This document shows, one piece after another, positions 1 to 10,100 of a stretch of 64,000 bases of DNA (its first letter is position 1; every line of letters starts with the position of its first letter). The notes under the pieces are model-generated. The model worked only from the letters and a program-made list of their open reading frames with translations, had not been told where the DNA came from and made no database searches. Source of the stretch: Verrucomicrobiia bacterium. GTDB taxonomy: Bacteria > Verrucomicrobiota > Verrucomicrobiia > Limisphaerales > JADLHS01. The DNA lies in the NCBI GenBank assembly GCA_026125285.1, contig JAHCLO010000001.1, positions 310,001-374,000 of the forward strand, given 5' to 3'. Made by a program: the position numbers and the translations under genes.

Positions 1-334
1 GCGCCGTGTACGCGAAATTCGTGGGCGCCACCGTGTCGCTGATAAGCATGACCGCGCGCCGCGAGGTCGAGGCCGTGGAGGAATCCGTGTAGATGTTGCT
101 GTGCTCGCCAAACGATTTGCTGACGGCGTCGAACACCCACAGCATCGGCCCGTCTATGTAGGCGCCCGCCGGCTGCACCGCCGTCCAACCGGGAATGCCG
201 CCTTCAAAGTGATCCTCAAACAGCACTTCGGCCGGCTCCGCCGCCAAGCGGGTTGCCGGTACGACCAAGGCAAAGAGCGCCGCGAAGGCGACCGGTTGAA
301 TCCAGTGGGTGGGAACGTGAGTTAGGGTTTTCAT
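1..334 (-). CDS. Secreted protein of unknown function, N-terminal part only
   Basis: The gene starts at 334 with ATG and runs off the left edge, so only about 111 residues are visible. The first 34 residues form a signal peptide: MKTLTHVP, then a hydrophobic stretch AFAALFALVVPATRLAA. The mature part begins with acidic/aromatic sequence (LFEDHFEGGIPGW) that resembles the start of beta-sandwich, LamG-like carbohydrate-binding modules, but too little is present to assign a family. It is divergent from the AraC-type regulator at 608, with about 270 bases between them that must hold both promoters; I see no clear operator there. Signal peptide and start are seen in the sequence; the beta-sandwich idea is inference. 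Confidence 0.7.
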   Translation of the reverse strand, partial: MKTLTHVPTHWIQPVAFAALFALVVPATRLAAEPAEVLFEDHFEGGIPGWTAVQPAGAYIDGPMLWVFDAVSKSFGEHSNIYTDSSTASTSRRAVMLISDTVAPTNFAYTA

Positions 335-607
335 AGTGGGTTTCAGACTTGCTTGCTGTGCGTACTGACCGTCGAGTTGTATTGCCGGCCCAGACTAACC
401 ACCCCTCCCGCGCGACAACAGCAACATAACGGTGACATTCTGGTAGCGATTGTGTTTTTGGTTCTGGCTTCGGCGCAAAGACTAACGTAGCGCCCCGTAC
501 ATGGCAATGCACATGCGTCCGAAATAAACTTCGATTTCGTCCGCTCGCCGGGAACGATGACTTGCGTCACGGTTTCGGCGCCTTACCATGCGCCTCCCGG
601 CAATCGT

Positions 608-1783
608 ATGAAACGCACCCGTCGCAACGCCTTGCATGTCGCCGTTTGCGTGGATCAATTCCGCAGTCATGGGCGGGGCGTCATGCGCGGCATCGCCCGG
701 TTCGTGGAAACTTACGGGCCGTGGTCGCTGTTCATTGATCCGCTGGCGGACAGCCACTACCCGCGCGGGCGTTCCGAAAACTGGCGCGGGGACGGCATCC
801 TGACCTACATCGAGGACCCGCAGCGGGCCGACCGCTTGAGCGCTTCCGCCATCCCCACCGTGGAGTTATTCGCCTACCGGCTGGATCGCAAGCTGCCGCT
901 GGTGGCGCACGATGACGTGGCGGTCGGGCGGATGGCTGCGGAGCACCTGTTGGGAAGGCACTTTCGCTGGTTCGCCTTCAGCGGTTACGTGAACACCCTC
1001 TGGTCGGATCGCCGGCAGCAAGGATTCACGGAACATTTGACCAAGGTCGGTTGTCCGCCCCCGGCCACGCTGCTGATCCAACGGCCGGAGACTTTGGCCG
1101 AATGGGAAAAAGTCCAGCAGCAGTTGACGAATTGGATCAAGGAACTCCACAAGCCAGTAGGTTTGCTGGCGAGCAGCGATCACCACGCTCAAAGAATCCT
1201 GGACGCCTGCCAGCGCGCCAATGTGGTCGTTCCAGAAGAAGTCGCCGTGATTGGCGTGGACAACGACGAGGAAACCTGCCGCTTGTCCGATCCACCCTTG
1301 ACCAGTGTGATGCTGAACTCCGAGCGCGTGGGCTACGAAGGGGCAAAGTTGCTCGACCAATTGATGCGGCGGAAGCTCAAGGCCCGTCCGGCAAAGCAAA
1401 TGTTCATTCCACCACTGGGAGTCCTTGCCCGGCAATCCACCGACGTCACCGCCATCAATGACCCCTTGGTGGCACACGCCGCGCGCACGATCCGGGAGCG
1501 GGCCTGTCATGGCCTTTCCGTGGAGGAACTGGTCCGTTCCCTGCACATTTCACGCAGCATCTTTTACCAGCGCTTCCACACCGCCTTGGGCCGCTCGCCG
1601 CACTATGAAATCCTCCGCGTACAGCTTGACCGCGTGAAGAGCCTGCTGGTGCAAACCTCGCTGCCGTTGAAAGAAATCGCGGAGGTGTGCGGCTTCAACA
1701 ATCCCAACTACCTCAATGTGGCCTTCAAGCGCGAAATGGGAGTAACGCCCGGCGAATATCGTGAACAGAAACTGGGGCATTGA
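608..1783 (+). CDS. XylR-like transcriptional regulator: sugar-binding domain plus AraC HTH
   Basis: The protein of 391 residues has an N-terminal periplasmic-binding-protein-like (LacI-type) effector domain (about 10-280; GRGVMRGIARF and later VIGVDNDEETC are typical) and a C-terminal AraC double helix-turn-helix (about 285-388; LHISRSIFYQRF, then IAEVCGFNNPNYLNVAFKRE). Family members such as E. coli XylR sense a sugar and activate catabolic genes; in Verrucomicrobiota and Planctomycetes the family is greatly expanded, so the ligand cannot be named. I chose ATG at 608 (MKRTRRN) because the sequence upstream in frame looks non-coding, although an earlier start at 557 is possible. It is divergent from a secreted protein gene and lies upstream of the GH144-like gene, but a repeat block of 760 bases separates them, so regulation of that gene is only a guess. 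Confidence 0.85.
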   Translation: MKRTRRNALHVAVCVDQFRSHGRGVMRGIARFVETYGPWSLFIDPLADSHYPRGRSENWRGDGILTYIEDPQRADRLSASAIPTVELFAYRLDRKLPLVAHDDVAVGRMAAEHLLGRHFRWFAFSGYVNTLWSDRRQQGFTEHLTKVGCPPPATLLIQRPETLAEWEKVQQQLTNWIKELHKPVGLLASSDHHAQRILDACQRANVVVPEEVAVIGVDNDEETCRLSDPPLTSVMLNSERVGYEGAKLLDQLMRRKLKARPAKQMFIPPLGVLARQSTDVTAINDPLVAHAARTIRERACHGLSVEELVRSLHISRSIFYQRFHTALGRSPHYEILRVQLDRVKSLLVQTSLPLKEIAEVCGFNNPNYLNVAFKREMGVTPGEYREQKLGH

Positions 1784-1841
1784 GCGGATTCGGAGAAGCG
1801 GACGGGCGCGATGGTTCTTTCCCTGCATCCTGCCCATAAAC

Positions 1842-1966
1842 CTGAGTCCCGTAGCGGCGTCTCGGCAGAGCGCCGCCATTCTCAAGAGACAACGTTTGCG
1901 GCGCTCTACTGAGACGCCGCTACGGTACATGGCCCCGATGCGCGTCCAATGTTGGAGGTCGAAGCT
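1842..1966. repeat. Palindromic intergenic repeat, family A copy 1
   Basis: The core is an inverted repeat with 28-base arms at 1849-1876 and 1898-1925, differing at two positions, with a 21-base loop. The element starts with CTGAGTCCC and ends with GAGGTCGAAGCT; the same borders and nearly the same length (125 against 126 bases) occur again at 2147-2272. It could form a strong hairpin after the regulator gene, but there is no T-run next to the stem, so a simple terminator role is not shown. Confidence 0.85.
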
Positions 1967-1968
1967 TT

Positions 1969-2102
1969 CCATGAACCTCGCGATGTAGGGCGGACATTCC
2001 TGTCCGCCGGTGCGGGCGACTTCCAGTCGCCCGTTGGCACCCCGGACTGGAAAGTCCGGGGAACCGGCAGGCAGGAAAGCCTGCCCCACATCAGGTTCAT
2101 GG
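1969..2102. repeat. Nested palindromic element made of four small hairpins
   Basis: The outer arms CCATGAACCT (1969-1978) and AGGTTCATGG (2093-2102) enclose four consecutive short hairpins: 1989-2008 (GGCGGACATTCCTGTCCGCC), 2014-2032, 2040-2061 and 2066-2085. Their loops are all variants of TTCC/GGAA. The left two hairpins are also complementary to the right two, so the whole unit is one long imperfect palindrome. It lies between the two copies of repeat A. Confidence 0.8.
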
Positions 2103-2146
2103 TCCCAATGCATGCTTCAACAAGAGAAAGGAGGCTCCCCATGAAT

Positions 2147-2272
2147 CTGAGTCCCGTGGCGGCGTCTCGGCGCCGCCGACTTTTCGCCCAACCTGATGGC
2201 GGCGGTCTGCCGACCCGCCGCTACGATGAGGTTCATGGCCCCGTGGCGCGGCCAGAATGAGAGGTCGAAGCT
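2147..2272. repeat. Palindromic intergenic repeat, family A copy 2
   Basis: A second copy of the 1842-1966 element. The shared left border is CTGAGTCCCGT(A/G)GCGGCG and the shared right border contains CATGGCCCC and GAGGTCGAAGCT. The inner stem has diverged more than in copy 1. Confidence 0.75.
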
Positions 2273-2293
2273 ACCAATTATCCATTTCCCTAC

Positions 2294-2392
2294 AGCGGCG
2301 CTGAAGACGCCCGCACTCCAGACGCTTCGCGCGTTCGGCAGTCGCTGAAAACTCGCGCCAGCGTTTGGAGTGCGTGCGTCTTCAGCGCCGCT
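2294..2392. repeat. Long imperfect palindrome with 17-base perfect outer arms
   Basis: The outer arms 2294-2310 and 2376-2392 (AGCGGCGCTGAAGACGC and its complement) are perfect. Pairing continues inward over about 15 more bases with few mismatches. A short T-run (CTTTTCG) follows the right arm. It belongs to the same repeat-dense block upstream of the glucanase gene. Confidence 0.8.
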
Positions 2393-2578
2393 TTTCGCGC
2401 GTGATTGACGCATCGCCGGTTCAGCGGTTCAATGCGCGAACCTGTCCAGGCAATTCTCCCCCTGCGTTGAGTGTTGGCCAGATTCAGACTCCACTCCACA
2501 CCCAACCCATCGCTTGACGCCCACGCCGTCCGCCATTAGGAATGAGCCATCAGAATCTGCGCTGCCATCCTGTGCTGG

Positions 2579-4732
2579 TTGTGCGTGCTGCTGTCCGTCA
2601 AGGCCGTGACCTCTGGCGCACGCAGTGCGGAAATCGTGGTCTTCGATGAAAACGACCCACTCGGCGCGCATTACTACGATGCCTCGGTCGGCATCGTGCG
2701 CGCCCCAAGCGAACTGACGCTGACCGGCCCGTTCAATGGAAAGTTGTTGATCCTCACGAATCAGGCTGCCTCCGGCGCGCACAGTGGATTGCTGGAATGG
2801 AAATCTGCCCCCGGGGGTGAGTGGCTGCTGCTGGTGGCAAGTCCAGGGTGGCAGCGGCGCGACATTTCCGCGATGCACTTTCTCCAATTTCAACTGAACG
2901 CCCCGACCTCGGTGCCGGCAGAAGCACTGCCCCGCCTGCGGTTGGAGAGCACGTTGAACTTCAGTTCCGCCGCCATCGAACTCGGGGATTTTCTCAAGGA
3001 CGGCGTGGATGGCGATCCGCTCACGTGGCAATCGGTTTCCCTTCCGTTAAACGCGTTTAAGCCTTATGGGCAATTTGAGTTGTCGCAATTCAAAGGCGTC
3101 GTATTCAGTCAAAGCACCGCCGACAATTCCCAGCACACGCTCTGGTTTGATGCGCTTCGAATGGTGAGCACCAATCCCCTGCCCCGCCTCAGCCCGCCAT
3201 CGCCGCCCACTGAACTAATCGCGTTGTCCGGTGATCGGACGGTCACGCTGAATTGGAGCGATCCATCGCCCACGCGCGCGAGCGGCTATCATGTCTTCCG
3301 TGCAACCGCCCGAGAAGGCGATTGGTCCAAAATCTCCGCCGCGCCGGTGACGATCACCGCGTTTGCTGACACGTCGGTTTCCAATCGCCAGCAGTATTTC
3401 TATCGCATTCGCGCCATCAACACCGCAGGCGAGAGTGCGAATTCTGAATCCGTGTCAGTCACACCGTCGCCGATCAACGATGACGAAGCCTTCCTGGAAC
3501 TCGTACAACGGACGGCTTTCCACTATTTCTGGAACGAAGCGAATCCCATCAATGGCCTGGTACGCGATCGCAGCCAGCCACATTCCGCAGCGAGCATCGC
3601 CGCCACGGGATTCGGTTTGACGGCGATTGGCATCGGTATCGAGCGCGGCTGGATCACCCGCGCGCAGGGACTCGCGCGCACGCGAGCCACGCTTGAAACA
3701 CTCTGGCGCACACTGCAAGGCACGAATCTCTCCGGCACCATTGGACACAAAGGCTGGTTCTATCATTTCCTCGAAATGGAAACCGCCACCCGCGCCGGTC
3801 ACAGCGAATTGTCTTCCATTGACACCGCGTTGCTGCTGGCGGGTGTGTTGTACAGCAGGCAGTACTTCAATGCCGACAACCTGGAAGAAAAGGAAATCCG
3901 CGACCTGGCCAATCGCATTTTTGACCGGGTGGACTGGCGTTGGATGGCCGATGGGGGCGAATCGTTGACGTTGGGCTGGCATCCGGAACGCGGCTTCATT
4001 CCGCATCGTTGGCGCGGCTATAACGAGGCCATGATCCTTTATCTGCTTGGGCTCGGCGCCTCGAAAGGAGCGTTGCCACCAGAACATTGGCGCTCGTGGA
4101 CCAAGACCTACAACTGGGAGACACATTATGGCCAGAGCTTCGTCGTGTTCCCGCCGCACTTTGGTCATCAGTACTCGCATTGCTGGATTGATTTCCGCGG
4201 CATCGCCGATGATTACCTGCGCGACCGGGGCATTGATTACTTTGAAAACTCCCGTCGAGCCGCCCTCGCGCAACGTGCCTACGCCATTGCGAACCCAGGT
4301 GGATTTCCCGGCTACGGTGCAAACGTGTGGGGACTCACCGCATGCGATGGGCCGGGCACGCCGGGTAAATTCAGCTACATGGCCCGCGGCGGACCACCGC
4401 CGGAGAACGACGATGGCACGATCGCGCCCACGGCGGCTGGCGCCTCCCTGCCCTTCACGCCAACCGAGTCCCTGGCGGCGCTGCGACACTTCTACCATCA
4501 GTTTCGTGAGCGGATCTGGTGCGGATACGGCTTTCGCGACGCGTTTAACCTGGAGGCCAACTGGTGGGCCACCGACGTGATCGGCATAGACCAGGGACCG
4601 ATTCTGCTAATGATCGAAAACCATCGCAGTGGGCATATCTGGCGCGTGTTCATGAGTGGTCCGGAAATCCAGCGCGGCCTGCGTCGTGCCGGATTCCAGC
4701 CTCTGCATCACACCAAACCTCCGGAAAACTGA
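2579..4732 (+). CDS. Secreted glucoamylase-like (GH144-type) glycoside hydrolase with fibronectin III domain
   Basis: After a signal peptide come a carbohydrate-binding-like beta-sandwich (about 20-200), a fibronectin type III domain (about 210-295) and a C-terminal (alpha/alpha)6 barrel of the COG5368/glycoamylase family (about 305-710). The barrel shows FHYFWNEANP, GHKGWFYHFLEMET, SSIDTALLLAG, YNEAMILYLL and a YGANVWGLTACDGP-like end. Characterised GH144 members are endo-beta-1,2-glucanases; the substrate here is inferred only from family. The start is odd. TTG at 2579 leaves a shortened signal peptide, while the open frame extends back to 2546 and reads a better one (IRICAAILCWLC) that has no ATG, GTG or TTG. 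ATC at 2549, with AGGA just upstream, is a possible rare start; an indel near ATG 2542 is the alternative. Confidence 0.82.
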   Translation: MCVLLSVKAVTSGARSAEIVVFDENDPLGAHYYDASVGIVRAPSELTLTGPFNGKLLILTNQAASGAHSGLLEWKSAPGGEWLLLVASPGWQRRDISAMHFLQFQLNAPTSVPAEALPRLRLESTLNFSSAAIELGDFLKDGVDGDPLTWQSVSLPLNAFKPYGQFELSQFKGVVFSQSTADNSQHTLWFDALRMVSTNPLPRLSPPSPPTELIALSGDRTVTLNWSDPSPTRASGYHVFRATAREGDWSKISAAPVTITAFADTSVSNRQQYFYRIRAINTAGESANSESVSVTPSPINDDEAFLELVQRTAFHYFWNEANPINGLVRDRSQPHSAASIAATGFGLTAIGIGIERGWITRAQGLARTRATLETLWRTLQGTNLSGTIGHKGWFYHFLEMETATRAGHSELSSIDTALLLAGVLYSRQYFNADNLEEKEIRDLANRIFDRVDWRWMADGGESLTLGWHPERGFIPHRWRGYNEAMILYLLGLGASKGALPPEHWRSWTKTYNWETHYGQSFVVFPPHFGHQYSHCWIDFRGIADDYLRDRGIDYFENSRRAALAQRAYAIANPGGFPGYGANVWGLTACDGPGTPGKFSYMARGGPPPENDDGTIAPTAAGASLPFTPTESLAALRHFYHQFRERIWCGYGFRDAFNLEANWWATDVIGIDQGPILLMIENHRSGHIWRVFMSGPEIQRGLRRAGFQPLHHTKPPEN

Positions 4733-4849
4733 GCGCAAGTTCGATGACTTTCTCTGAGCCGAAGCGAAAATGTGTGCGTTTAAGGCAAGCGGTAGGAATC
4801 CGCTTGCACTGAGGGGCGGAACAGGCCTGCCACCTGGTACAGGGCTCAC

Positions 4850-6121
4850 CTAAAACTTGTTCTTGCGATACGCGCCCATACTCGGCGCATCCGGATTCAC
4901 CTCGGGGCCGAAGTAACGCAACGTCACCAGCGGCTCGGTCTCGCTGGTGTTCTCGAACGTCACACCCGACTTCGCTCCGTCTTCCGTGCAGAAGTATTCG
5001 TCCTCGGTCAATTCGGTGAAGCGGATGAGCTTCGGGCTGTTGAGCGGCTCGCCGTTGATTTTGCCGACGCCTTGCACGCAGATGAGGCCATAGGCGCCCT
5101 GGTCCTGGATGGTGCATTTCACGCCTGGCTGGACGGTCAGTTCCTTGGCCGTGAAGAGTTGTTCGCCGTCAATCTTGCCATAGACAATCCAGCGGTCCAC
5201 GTAACCGGCCTTGCGCGTGTCGGCGACGGGCACGGGTTCGAGATAATGGTTGTCCTTGAACTTGGGGTCCGTGTTCTTCTTCCAATCCAACTGGTCCACG
5301 ATGAAATCGAGGTCTTTGTGTTTGCTCCGGGGCATGTCTTTCACGAGCAGACTCCATGGAACGTAGCGGCCCTCGACCATGCTCTGATACATGCCGAAGA
5401 CGTCGCTGCCCCATTGCGGCTCGTAAGTGCAGAACGACCCCGGCGCGTGGAGGATGCACGGGTCAATCAGCCACCCAGTGCCCGGCTTCAAGCGATACGC
5501 CTTCGACAAATCGAGGATGCCGTTGTCGCCCTTGTTCCAATCCTCCAGACATTTTCGCACCTGCGCCTTGGTCGTGCCCGGCTCGAGGCCCATGAACGTG
5601 TAGGGAAAGTTGTTGCCCACGTTGTTGTGTTGCGGCGGGAAATAATAACTCTCGGGCTTGCCTTCCTGCCCGACGAGCCTGGCCTGTTTCTGCGATTGAT
5701 GCATGTGATGCGGAATCGGGCCCATGTTGTCGAAGAACTTGGAGTAAACCGGCCAGCGCTTGTATTTGCCCCAGATTCTCTTGCCGACGATGGTCGCGCC
5801 GCAATCTTCCACAGCCTTGCGCAACGTGAACCGCTCCTGGCCCACGACGCAATAGCTCAGGCCTTCGTCCGGCACGCGGCCTTCGTTGGCTGCCTCGGTC
5901 GTCGAGGCAAACCACCGCTCGTCAATGCCGCCGCGATTCGCTCCGTAAGCGTAGGTGTCGTCGGGATGCAACTTGATGCGCAACCCGGGCTGAAGGAATG
6001 AGCGCGGCACCCACGCGGGCGCGAGCCGCAGCAGACCGCCGGTGCGGGACAATTCGGCTTCGACTTTGGACTTGGTGTTGGACTTGATGGTTTTGAGTTT
6101 AGTTACAGTATTCATACCCAT
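4850..6121 (-). CDS. Cupin protein related to type I phosphomannose isomerase
   Basis: The protein has 423 residues and two cupin-like halves. The N-terminal half carries a metal-site pattern like that of type I mannose-6-phosphate isomerases: HHMHQSQ, then PESYYFPPQ with its Glu, then CILHAPG with its His. It is probably a cytoplasmic sugar(-phosphate) isomerase or a related sugar-binding cupin; the exact reaction is not known. I start at ATG 6121 (MGMNTV); ATG 6115 is equally possible, and the frame upstream looks non-coding. It is convergent with the GH144-like gene, which suggests a shared carbohydrate theme but not an operon. Confidence 0.72.
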   Translation of the reverse strand: MGMNTVTKLKTIKSNTKSKVEAELSRTGGLLRLAPAWVPRSFLQPGLRIKLHPDDTYAYGANRGGIDERWFASTTEAANEGRVPDEGLSYCVVGQERFTLRKAVEDCGATIVGKRIWGKYKRWPVYSKFFDNMGPIPHHMHQSQKQARLVGQEGKPESYYFPPQHNNVGNNFPYTFMGLEPGTTKAQVRKCLEDWNKGDNGILDLSKAYRLKPGTGWLIDPCILHAPGSFCTYEPQWGSDVFGMYQSMVEGRYVPWSLLVKDMPRSKHKDLDFIVDQLDWKKNTDPKFKDNHYLEPVPVADTRKAGYVDRWIVYGKIDGEQLFTAKELTVQPGVKCTIQDQGAYGLICVQGVGKINGEPLNSPKLIRFTELTEDEYFCTEDGAKSGVTFENTSETEPLVTLRYFGPEVNPDAPSMGAYRKNKF

Positions 6122-6286
6122 GATCGTTTCAAAAAAGTTCGTGCGGACAAGTTGAGACGAATCCGGACGCGTTGGCAACATTTTCGGTGTATGGATTCGA
6201 ATCAAGATCGTCTTGAGGGCGACGCTTCTTGTGTTGCCTGCATTTGTCGCGTGCAAACGCAGCCGGGCTTTGGCAACATTTCACGG

Positions 6287-7042
6287 ATGCCCTCCTCTAA
6301 CACCAACGCCCCTTCTGAGGCATGCGCCAGCCAGCAGGGTTTCCAGACGACCCACTGGAGCGTGGTGTTGGCGGCGAAGCAGGGTGATGCTGCTCAAGCG
6401 GCGGACGCACTGGAGCAGTTGTGTCGCACGTATTGGTATCCGCTCTACGCCTTTCTGCGACGGGAGGGCCGCAGCCCGCATGACGCACAAGACCTGACGC
6501 AGGAGTTCTTTGCCCGACTGCTCCAGAGAAATTTTCTCGAGAAGGTCGGCCCGCTGAAAGGCAAATTCCGATCCTTCCTTTTGGCGGCGCTCCGGAACTT
6601 CGTTTGCGACGAGTGGGACAAAGCCCGGGCTGAGAAACGCGGGGGCGGGCAGACGTTCATTTCGCTCGACGATCACCATGCGGAGGAGATGTATCTGCAC
6701 GAACCGGATCCAGGGACATCGGCGGAACAGGTTTTTGAGCAGCGCTGGGCGTTGATTCTGCTCGGCCGGGCGCTGGCGCGACTGCGCGAGGAATTCATCC
6801 CGGCCGGGAGGATGGACGAGTTTGATCAACTGAAAGTGTTTCTCTCAACCCCCACCCGCGATGGCGCGTACGACACTGTGGCCGCGAAGCTGGGGTTGGC
6901 GGCCGATACCGTCGCCGTAAAAGTGCATCGGTTGCGGCAGCGTTACGGCGAACTGATTCGGGCGGAGATTGCTGACACCGTGGCCAACCCGGCCGACGTC
7001 GAAGAGGAATTGCAGTGCCTGTTCAATGCGGTCGGCCGATGA
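6287..7042 (+). CDS. ECF-type RNA polymerase sigma factor (cassette 1)
   Basis: The protein has 251 residues with region 2 (about 45-115; DALEQLCRTYWYPLYAF, DAQDLTQEFFARLL) and region 4 (about 175-235; AAKLGLAADTVAVKVHRLRQRYGEL). The N-terminal phrase FQTTHWSVVLAA is typical of the ECF families of Planctomycetes and Verrucomicrobia that are encoded next to Ser/Thr kinases. There is no adjacent anti-sigma factor. The kinase gene follows after 61 bases on the same strand, which suggests the kinase controls the sigma factor, as proposed for related groups; this is inference. ATG 6287 was chosen over upstream codons because homology to the paralogue at 13811 starts just after it. Confidence 0.9.
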   Translation: MPSSNTNAPSEACASQQGFQTTHWSVVLAAKQGDAAQAADALEQLCRTYWYPLYAFLRREGRSPHDAQDLTQEFFARLLQRNFLEKVGPLKGKFRSFLLAALRNFVCDEWDKARAEKRGGGQTFISLDDHHAEEMYLHEPDPGTSAEQVFEQRWALILLGRALARLREEFIPAGRMDEFDQLKVFLSTPTRDGAYDTVAAKLGLAADTVAVKVHRLRQRYGELIRAEIADTVANPADVEEELQCLFNAVGR

Positions 7043-7103
7043 CGGGCGCCGAATGATGAGTCGCGGTGTAATCCTGCGGCGAATCTTCCGTTGTAACCAG
7101 TAG

Positions 7104-10100
7104 ATGAGTGCAGCACAGAAATGTCCGCAGTGCGGGGCCGCCCTGGCGGGCGACGCCTTCGAGGGGTTGTGCCCGGCGTGCGTGGTCAACGTCATGCGCC
7201 AGTCGCCCACCATCGCGCTGAGCCTGGAGAAGCCGGGAGACGAAATCGGCCGCTATAAGTTGCTCCAAAAGATTGGCGAGGGCGGCTGCGGCGTCGTGTA
7301 CATGGCCGAGCAGGCCGAGCCGATGCGCCGGCGCGTCGCACTCAAGGTGATCAAGCTGGGCATGGACACCGCGCACGTGATCGCCCGGTTCGAGGCCGAG
7401 CGTCAGGCGCTGGCCCTGATGGACCATCCGAACATCGCCAAGGTGTTCGATGCCGGCGCAACCGATACGGGCCGGCCCTTTTTCGTGATGGAGCTGGTGC
7501 GCGGCATCAGAATCACCGACTACTGCGACCAGCATCAGCTTGCCGTGCCAGAACGGCTGGGCTTGCTCATCCAGGTCTGTCAGGCCGTCCAGCACGCGCA
7601 TCAAAAGGGCATCATCCACCGCGACCTCAAGCCCTCGAACATTCTCGTGACGCTGCACGATAGCGTGCCCGTTCCCAAGGTGATTGATTTCGGCATCGCC
7701 AAGGCCACGACCGGCCAGCGGCTCACCGACAAGACGCTGTTCACCGCCTTCGAGCAGTTCATCGGCACGCCGGCCTATATGAGTCCCGAGCAGGCCGAGA
7801 TGAGCGGGCTGGACATTGACACGCGCAGTGACATTTACAGCCTCGGGGTGCTCCTCTACGAACTGCTGACGGGCAGCACGCCGTTCGACCCGAAGGACCT
7901 GGCGGCGTCCGGCCTGGACGCCCTGCGCAAGACCATCCGGGAGAAAGTGCCGCTGCGGCCCAGCACGCGGCTGACTCAACTCCAGCATGATCTCAACCCG
8001 CAGATCCAAAATCGCAAATCCCAAATCGCGAATGACCTGGACTGGATCGTGATGAAATGCCTGGAGAAAGACCGGACGCGGCGTTACGAGACGGCCAACG
8101 GACTGGCAGCGGACCTTAAGCGGCATCTCGCCAACGAACCGGTCACCGCGCGGCCGCCCAGCCGGTGGTATGAGTTCCAAAAAACGGTGCGGCGGCACAA
8201 GGTTGGGTTCGCCGCGACGGCGGCCGTGATGCTCGCTCTCGCCCTGGGCGTAGTCACCAGCACGTGGCAAGCGCTCCGAGCGGGCAAGGCGTTGGAAACC
8301 GAAATCCGCACCCGAGCGGTCTTGCAGACGACACTCGAACGCGAGCAGCGCGAGGCCTATTTCCACCGCATCACGCTGGCGCACCGCCAACTGTCCGCGG
8401 ACAAGCTGGGTGGCGCGCTCGAGCAGTTGACGAATTGCCCGGTGCCACTGCGCCAGTGGGAGTGGCATTACCTCATGCGACTCTGTCGCGTCGAACCGCA
8501 GATCCTGCAATCAACCACGGGAGTTTTCAGTGTGGCCTATCATCCCAACGGTGGACAACTCGCCGCGGCCTGTGGTGACGGCACAATCAAACTGTTCAAC
8601 ACCAGCAGCGGAATGGAGGTTCAAACGCTTCCCGCACACTCCGCTTACGTCTTTGCGGTGACGTTCAACCCGGATGGTCGGCAACTCGCCTCGGCCAGTG
8701 CCGACCGTACGGTCCGGCTCTGGGACCTTGCTACCCGTCAAAAGGTCTTTGAACGCCCAGTACACGTCGGTGACTACACGGGGATGGCCTACGGGCTGGC
8801 GTTCAGTCCGGATGGCCGGCTGCTGGTCGCCGGCGACGACGAAGGCAACGCAATCGCGTGGAATACCGCTGATGGCAGCGAGGCGTACCGCGTTCCGAAG
8901 CACGGTAGAGCCGCGGTGAGCGTGGCCTTCAGCCGAGACGGTCGGTTGGCGACTGGAAGCTGGGCGGGAGACTTGAGCATCGCGGACTGTCGGACAGGGC
9001 AACTCCTCGACCGATGGAACGCTCATCGGGGCCGTATCAGCGCCATCGTCTTCCACCCGGAGGACCGCTGGCTGGCGACTGCCTCTCTCGATCGAACCAT
9101 CAAGATATGGAATCCGGCGACTGGCGGGCTGTTGGCGACCTTGCGAGGACACACAGGATTCATCTCGGGTCTGGCCTGCAGTCCTGACGGCCAGCACCTC
9201 TTTTCCAGCGGGACAGAAGACAAAACCGTGAGAGTATGGGACCTGGCAAACGAGCGAGAAGTCCTGGAGCTTCGCGGCCATACCGGCGCTTGTCAGAGTC
9301 TGGCGTACGATCCTCGCGGCGATCGGCTGGCCTCCGCGGGCGGCGATGGGAACATTCGAATCTGGGATGCAACGCGAATTGAAGTGTATGAAACGATGGA
9401 ATCTCAAACCCTGCAGCACGAGGATGAAGTGTTTAGTGTGGCCTACAGCCGCGACGGGTTGTGGATGGCTTCGGGCTCGTGGGCCGGGACCTTGCGGCTC
9501 TGGAGCACACAGACGGGTGCCAACTTGCGACTGCTTCCTACCGGAGACCTCCAGAGCATCATTCAACTGGGGTTCAACCCGGACGGTACACGCATTGCCG
9601 CAGCTACGGTCGGCCAGGATTGGGATGTCGCAGTCAAGGTCTGGGACGTGGTCAGTGGCCCCGCCGAGCTTTCGCTTCCTGTGACAAACCGCTTCTACTG
9701 CGTGACCTACGATCCGACGGGACGTTACCTGCTTCACGAAGGACCAGAACACACCGTGCAGGTGCGGGACGCGGAGACCGGCCACTTGGCGGGGATTATC
9801 GGCCGCCACGAACACCAGATCTGGGGCATTGCCTTCAGTCTCGACGGCGAGGTTCTCGCCACCGCGAGCAACGACGGCACCGTCCGGCTGTGGACGTGGG
9901 AGCCGGAGCAATTGGGCGTGGAACAGGAGCCCAGGTTCACACTTCGTGTGCGCGTGGGTGGTCACGGCAACCGCATCGCCTTCAGTCCGGACAACCAACT
10001 CTTGGCGACCGGTGGAGAAGGGCAGACCGTCAAGATTTGGAACGTCAATACCGGGCAGGAGGAGCGCACCTTGTCCGGCCATACCGGCGGGGTGCTGGCA

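Noticed and set aside
866..1546. A 226-codon open frame on the minus strand inside the XylR-like gene
   Set aside because: It mirrors the coding frame of the regulator in high-GC DNA and has no family features.
1842..2392. CRISPR-like array
   Set aside because: The repeats are long palindromes with different spacing, there are no regular spacers and no cas genes.
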